Part shown: positions 61,860-64,000 of the stretch, in pieces | How the letters are laid out: each line of letters starts with the position of its first letter | Position numbering within the stretch: position 1 is the first letter of the stretch | Assembly (NCBI RefSeq): GCF_007995095.1 | Contig: NZ_VOPY01000002.1 | Location: 372,001 to 436,000 of the forward strand | DNA length: 64,000 nt | Direction of reading: 5' to 3' | Source of the DNA: Flavisphingopyxis soli | Lineage (GTDB): Bacteria > Pseudomonadota > Alphaproteobacteria > Sphingomonadales > Sphingomonadaceae | The notes under the pieces: model-generated | The model's input: the letters and a program-made list of their open reading frames with translations, nothing else | The model's database searches: none | Told to the model about the DNA's origin: nothing | Position numbers and translations under genes: made by a program

Positions 61860-63106
61860 GCGGGGACCGCCTGAAGCATGTCGTTGGTCACGCAGGTGAG
61901 GGTCACGGGCACGATATCTCCGGGGCGATGGTTCAATTGGGGCGTGGCGAGGCGCGCCTTGGCGAAATTGCCGAGATGGCCGCTCTCGCCGTCGCTTTCG
62001 ATCAGCATGTCGTGGTGCGATCCGACCAGCGAGGCGAGCCAGGCGGCGCGGCGCTCGGTGGAGCGCGCGCGCAGCTGCGCGGCGCGGCGCTTGATCGATG
62101 CGTGATCGACCTGCGGCATTCGCGCGGCGGGGGTGCCGTGGCGCGGACTATAGGGAAAGATATGTCCGTGGACGATGTCGCAGTCGTCGATCAGCGCGAG
62201 CGAATTGGCGAACATCGCCTCGCTCTCGGTCGGGAAGCCGGCGATGATGTCGGCGCCGATCGCGATCTCGGGGCGTGCGGCCTTGAGGCGTGCGACCATC
62301 GTGACCGCGTCGGCGCGGCTGTGGCGGCGCTTCATGCGTTTCAGGATCATGTCGTCGCCCGCCTGGAGCGAGAGATGGAGGTGCGGCATGACGCGCGGCT
62401 CGCCGGTGACGAGGTCGAACAACAGCTCGTCGATCTCGATGCTGTCGAGCGACGACAGCCGCAGGCGGGGCAGTTGCGGGACATGGCGCAGGATCCGCTC
62501 GACCAGCGTGCCGAGATTGGGCGCGCCGGGCAGGTCGTGGCCATAGCTGGTCACATCGACCCCGGTCAGGACGATCTCGCGATGGCCCTCGTCGACAAGA
62601 CCCGCGATCCGGTCGATCACAGCGCCGGCGGGGACCGAGCGGCTGTTGCCGCGGCCGAACGGGATGACGCAGAAGGTACAGCGATGGTCGCAGCCGTTCT
62701 GGACCTCGACGAAGGCGCGGGTGTGTTCGGCAAAGGCGTGCGCGAGCTGCGGCGCGGTGTCGCGCACCGCCATGATGTCGGCAACACGGACACGTTCGCT
62801 GCCCGCCAGCCAGTCGGTCGGGGCGGCTTTCTCGCGATTGCCTGCGACGAGGTCGACCTCGGGCATGGCTTCGAACGTTGCGGGTTCGATCTGTGCCGCA
62901 CAGCCGGTAACGACGAGGCGGGCATCGGGGCGGCGGCGGCGCGCGCGGCGGATCTCCTGCCGCGTCCGGCGAACCGCCTCGGCGGTGACCGCGCAGCTGT
63001 TGATCACGATCATGTCGCTGCCGCGACCGCCGAGCGCTGCCGCGATGCCTTCGCTTTCGGCGATGTTGAGACGGCAGCCGAGCGAAATGACTTCGGCAGC
63101 GCTCAT
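61856..63106 (-). CDS. mtaB: tRNA methylthiotransferase MtaB (radical SAM)
   Basis: 416 residues from the ATG at 63106, overlapping the dapF stop by ATGA. The UPF0004 domain has VISLGCRLNIAESEG, INSCAVTAEAVRR and VVTGCAAQIEP (three cluster Cys). The radical SAM motif is NGCDHRCTFCVIPFGRGNSR. A C-terminal TRAM-like domain follows (LIESDGESGHLGNFAKARLA). MtaB makes 2-methylthio-N6-threonylcarbamoyladenosine at A37 of tRNA. The frame remains open upstream into dapF but that is not coding. Confidence 0.93.
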   Translation of the reverse strand: MSAAEVISLGCRLNIAESEGIAAALGGRGSDMIVINSCAVTAEAVRRTRQEIRRARRRRPDARLVVTGCAAQIEPATFEAMPEVDLVAGNREKAAPTDWLAGSERVRVADIMAVRDTAPQLAHAFAEHTRAFVEVQNGCDHRCTFCVIPFGRGNSRSVPAGAVIDRIAGLVDEGHREIVLTGVDVTSYGHDLPGAPNLGTLVERILRHVPQLPRLRLSSLDSIEIDELLFDLVTGEPRVMPHLHLSLQAGDDMILKRMKRRHSRADAVTMVARLKAARPEIAIGADIIAGFPTESEAMFANSLALIDDCDIVHGHIFPYSPRHGTPAARMPQVDHASIKRRAAQLRARSTERRAAWLASLVGSHHDMLIESDGESGHLGNFAKARLATPQLNHRPGDIVPVTLTCVTNDMLQAVPA

Positions 63107-63909
63107 CCGAAGCGGCTCCAGTCGGTCTCGCCGTCGAACACGCGCGTCGCCGGGCCGGTCATGCGGATCGGCTCGCCCGGCGCCCAGGCGATGACGAGAT
63201 CGCCGCCGGGCAGCGCGACGGTGACGGGCGATTGCACCAACTTGCGCCGGATCGCGGCGACCGCGGTGGCGCACGCGCCCGTGCCGCACGCCTGCGTCAA
63301 ACCGGCACCGCGTTCCCAGACCCGCAGCTTGAGGCGGTTGTCGCGGTCGACACTGGCAATGTTGACGTTGACGCGCTGCGGAAACAGCGGGTCGACCTCG
63401 ATTTCGGGGCCGATCAGGCCGAGGTCGACCGCGTCGGCATTGTCGACAAAGAAGACGATGTGCGGATTGCCGACGTTGACCGCGTCGGGCGCTTCGAGCC
63501 CGCTCCAGCCGACCGGCATGCGCTCGGTCGCCATCGGCATGGCAAGCGGGATCTGTTCCCAGGCGAAGCGCGGCTCGCCCATCGCGACGTGCGCCTGTTT
63601 GTCGTCGCGCGACACGCTCAGCATGCCGCCCGCGGTTTCGATCTGGGCGCTCGCGCCGAGCAAGGTCGCGACACAGCGCGTCGCGTTGCCGCACGCCTCG
63701 ACCTCGCCGCCATCGGCATTGAAAATCCGCATTTTCAGGTCGGCGACACTGCTGGGTTCGAGCAGGACGAGCTGGTCGCAGCCGATCCCGGTGTGGCGAT
63801 CGGCGATTGCGCGGGCCCGCGCGCGGGTCATCTCAACCGGCGCGTCCCGCGCGTCGATCACGACGAAATCATTGCCGAGGCCATGCATTTTGATGAAACG
63901 GTCCGCCAT
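63103..63909 (-). CDS. dapF: diaminopimelate epimerase DapF
   Basis: 268 residues. FIKMHGLGNDFVVIDAR opens the N-terminal domain. The two catalytic Cys lie in VEACGNATRCVATLL and GLTQACGTGACATAV. It converts LL- to meso-diaminopimelate for lysine and peptidoglycan synthesis. It heads a tight minus-strand operon dapF-mtaB-ftsY with 4-base overlaps. No signal is seen between it and the window end. Confidence 0.96.
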   Translation of the reverse strand: MADRFIKMHGLGNDFVVIDARDAPVEMTRARARAIADRHTGIGCDQLVLLEPSSVADLKMRIFNADGGEVEACGNATRCVATLLGASAQIETAGGMLSVSRDDKQAHVAMGEPRFAWEQIPLAMPMATERMPVGWSGLEAPDAVNVGNPHIVFFVDNADAVDLGLIGPEIEVDPLFPQRVNVNIASVDRDNRLKLRVWERGAGLTQACGTGACATAVAAIRRKLVQSPVTVALPGGDLVIAWAPGEPIRMTGPATRVFDGETDWSRFG

Positions 63910-63969
63910 AGCGGGGCATTTAGGAAGCCGGGGCGATCAAGTCCACGTGTTTAGCGCCAAACGCGCCGA

Positions 63970-64000
63970 TCAGCCTGCCTTGCGGATGACGCTGGCCACG
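63970..64000 (-). CDS. possible C-terminal fragment of a gene cut by the window edge
   Basis: On the minus strand the last bases read VASVIRKAG followed by TGA (63972-63970). This could be the end of a gene upstream of dapF. Ten codons are too few to identify it, and chance cannot be excluded. Confidence 0.25.
   Translation of the reverse strand, partial: VASVIRKAG

Overview
The window is 64 kb of a high-GC alphaproteobacterial chromosome, most likely from the family Sphingomonadaceae. The basis is gene content: two large TonB-dependent receptors, GatCAB, a histidine phosphotransferase of the ChpT type, SPOR-domain proteins, an AHH-domain protein, and the intergenic palindromes built on CTTCGACAGGCTCAG and CCCCTGCGAAG that are familiar from sphingomonads. 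The genus was not determined. Genes are dense and mostly housekeeping. No insertion sequence, prophage, CRISPR array or rRNA operon was seen. No gene-free stretch exceeds 300 bases; the longest is 39890-40183, with only a probable terminator and a short repeat remnant.

Layout. 1-4773: a glycosyltransferase fragment cut by the window edge, an XRE regulator, a DUF6456 protein, an ABC-F ATPase, a SIMPL protein and a 2OG-Fe(II) dioxygenase. 4941-13164: tRNA-His, leucine dehydrogenase, a tightly overlapping ccmCDEFGHI operon for cytochrome c maturation (without ccmA or ccmB) and the Kup potassium transporter. 13172-19720: a GST, an unrecognised protein followed in the same frame by an AHH protein, a nitronate monooxygenase, a BLUF blue-light sensor, a divergent ketol-acid reductoisomerase, miaA and serB. 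19729-24003: a Sel1-SPOR protein, a ParA ATPase, a protein with a possible ribbon-helix-helix C-terminus and a lipoprotein with a SPOR domain, with two CtrA-like boxes in the divergent promoter region. 24063-28791: pyrB, DUF1294, ruvX, a DUF3089 hydrolase and DUF4153.

28884-32372: gatC, gatA and gatB, with a different palindromic repeat in each gap. 32388-42731: a small acidic protein, tRNA-Leu, trigger factor with a lysine-rich tail, a TonB receptor, clpP, clpX and a second TonB receptor. 42792-45461: mtgA, rpoH and rluD on the minus strand. 45584-51618: chpT followed by cheA, cheW, cheY, cheB and cheR. 51735-53916: an amidase, RNase P RNA, a J-domain protein and sufE.

53973-58393: a phage-shock (Psp) locus. 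PspF is divergent from a sigma-54-type promoter that drives a 63-residue protein, then PspA, PspB, PspC and five more tiny membrane proteins that share one coiled-coil motif. This expanded Psp array and the ParA-SPOR cluster are the best candidates for undescribed systems. 58545-63909: superoxide dismutase, a possible outer-membrane protein, YciB, a MITE-like repeat, ftsY, mtaB and dapF.

Functional themes are envelope homeostasis (Psp, SPOR, MtgA, amidase, RpoH, ClpXP), phosphorelay signalling (ChpT, Che, candidate CtrA sites), translation (GatCAB, MiaA, RluD, MtaB, RNase P, trigger factor) and electron transport (Ccm). Gene calls rest on family motifs read by eye. Regulatory sites are pattern matches only.
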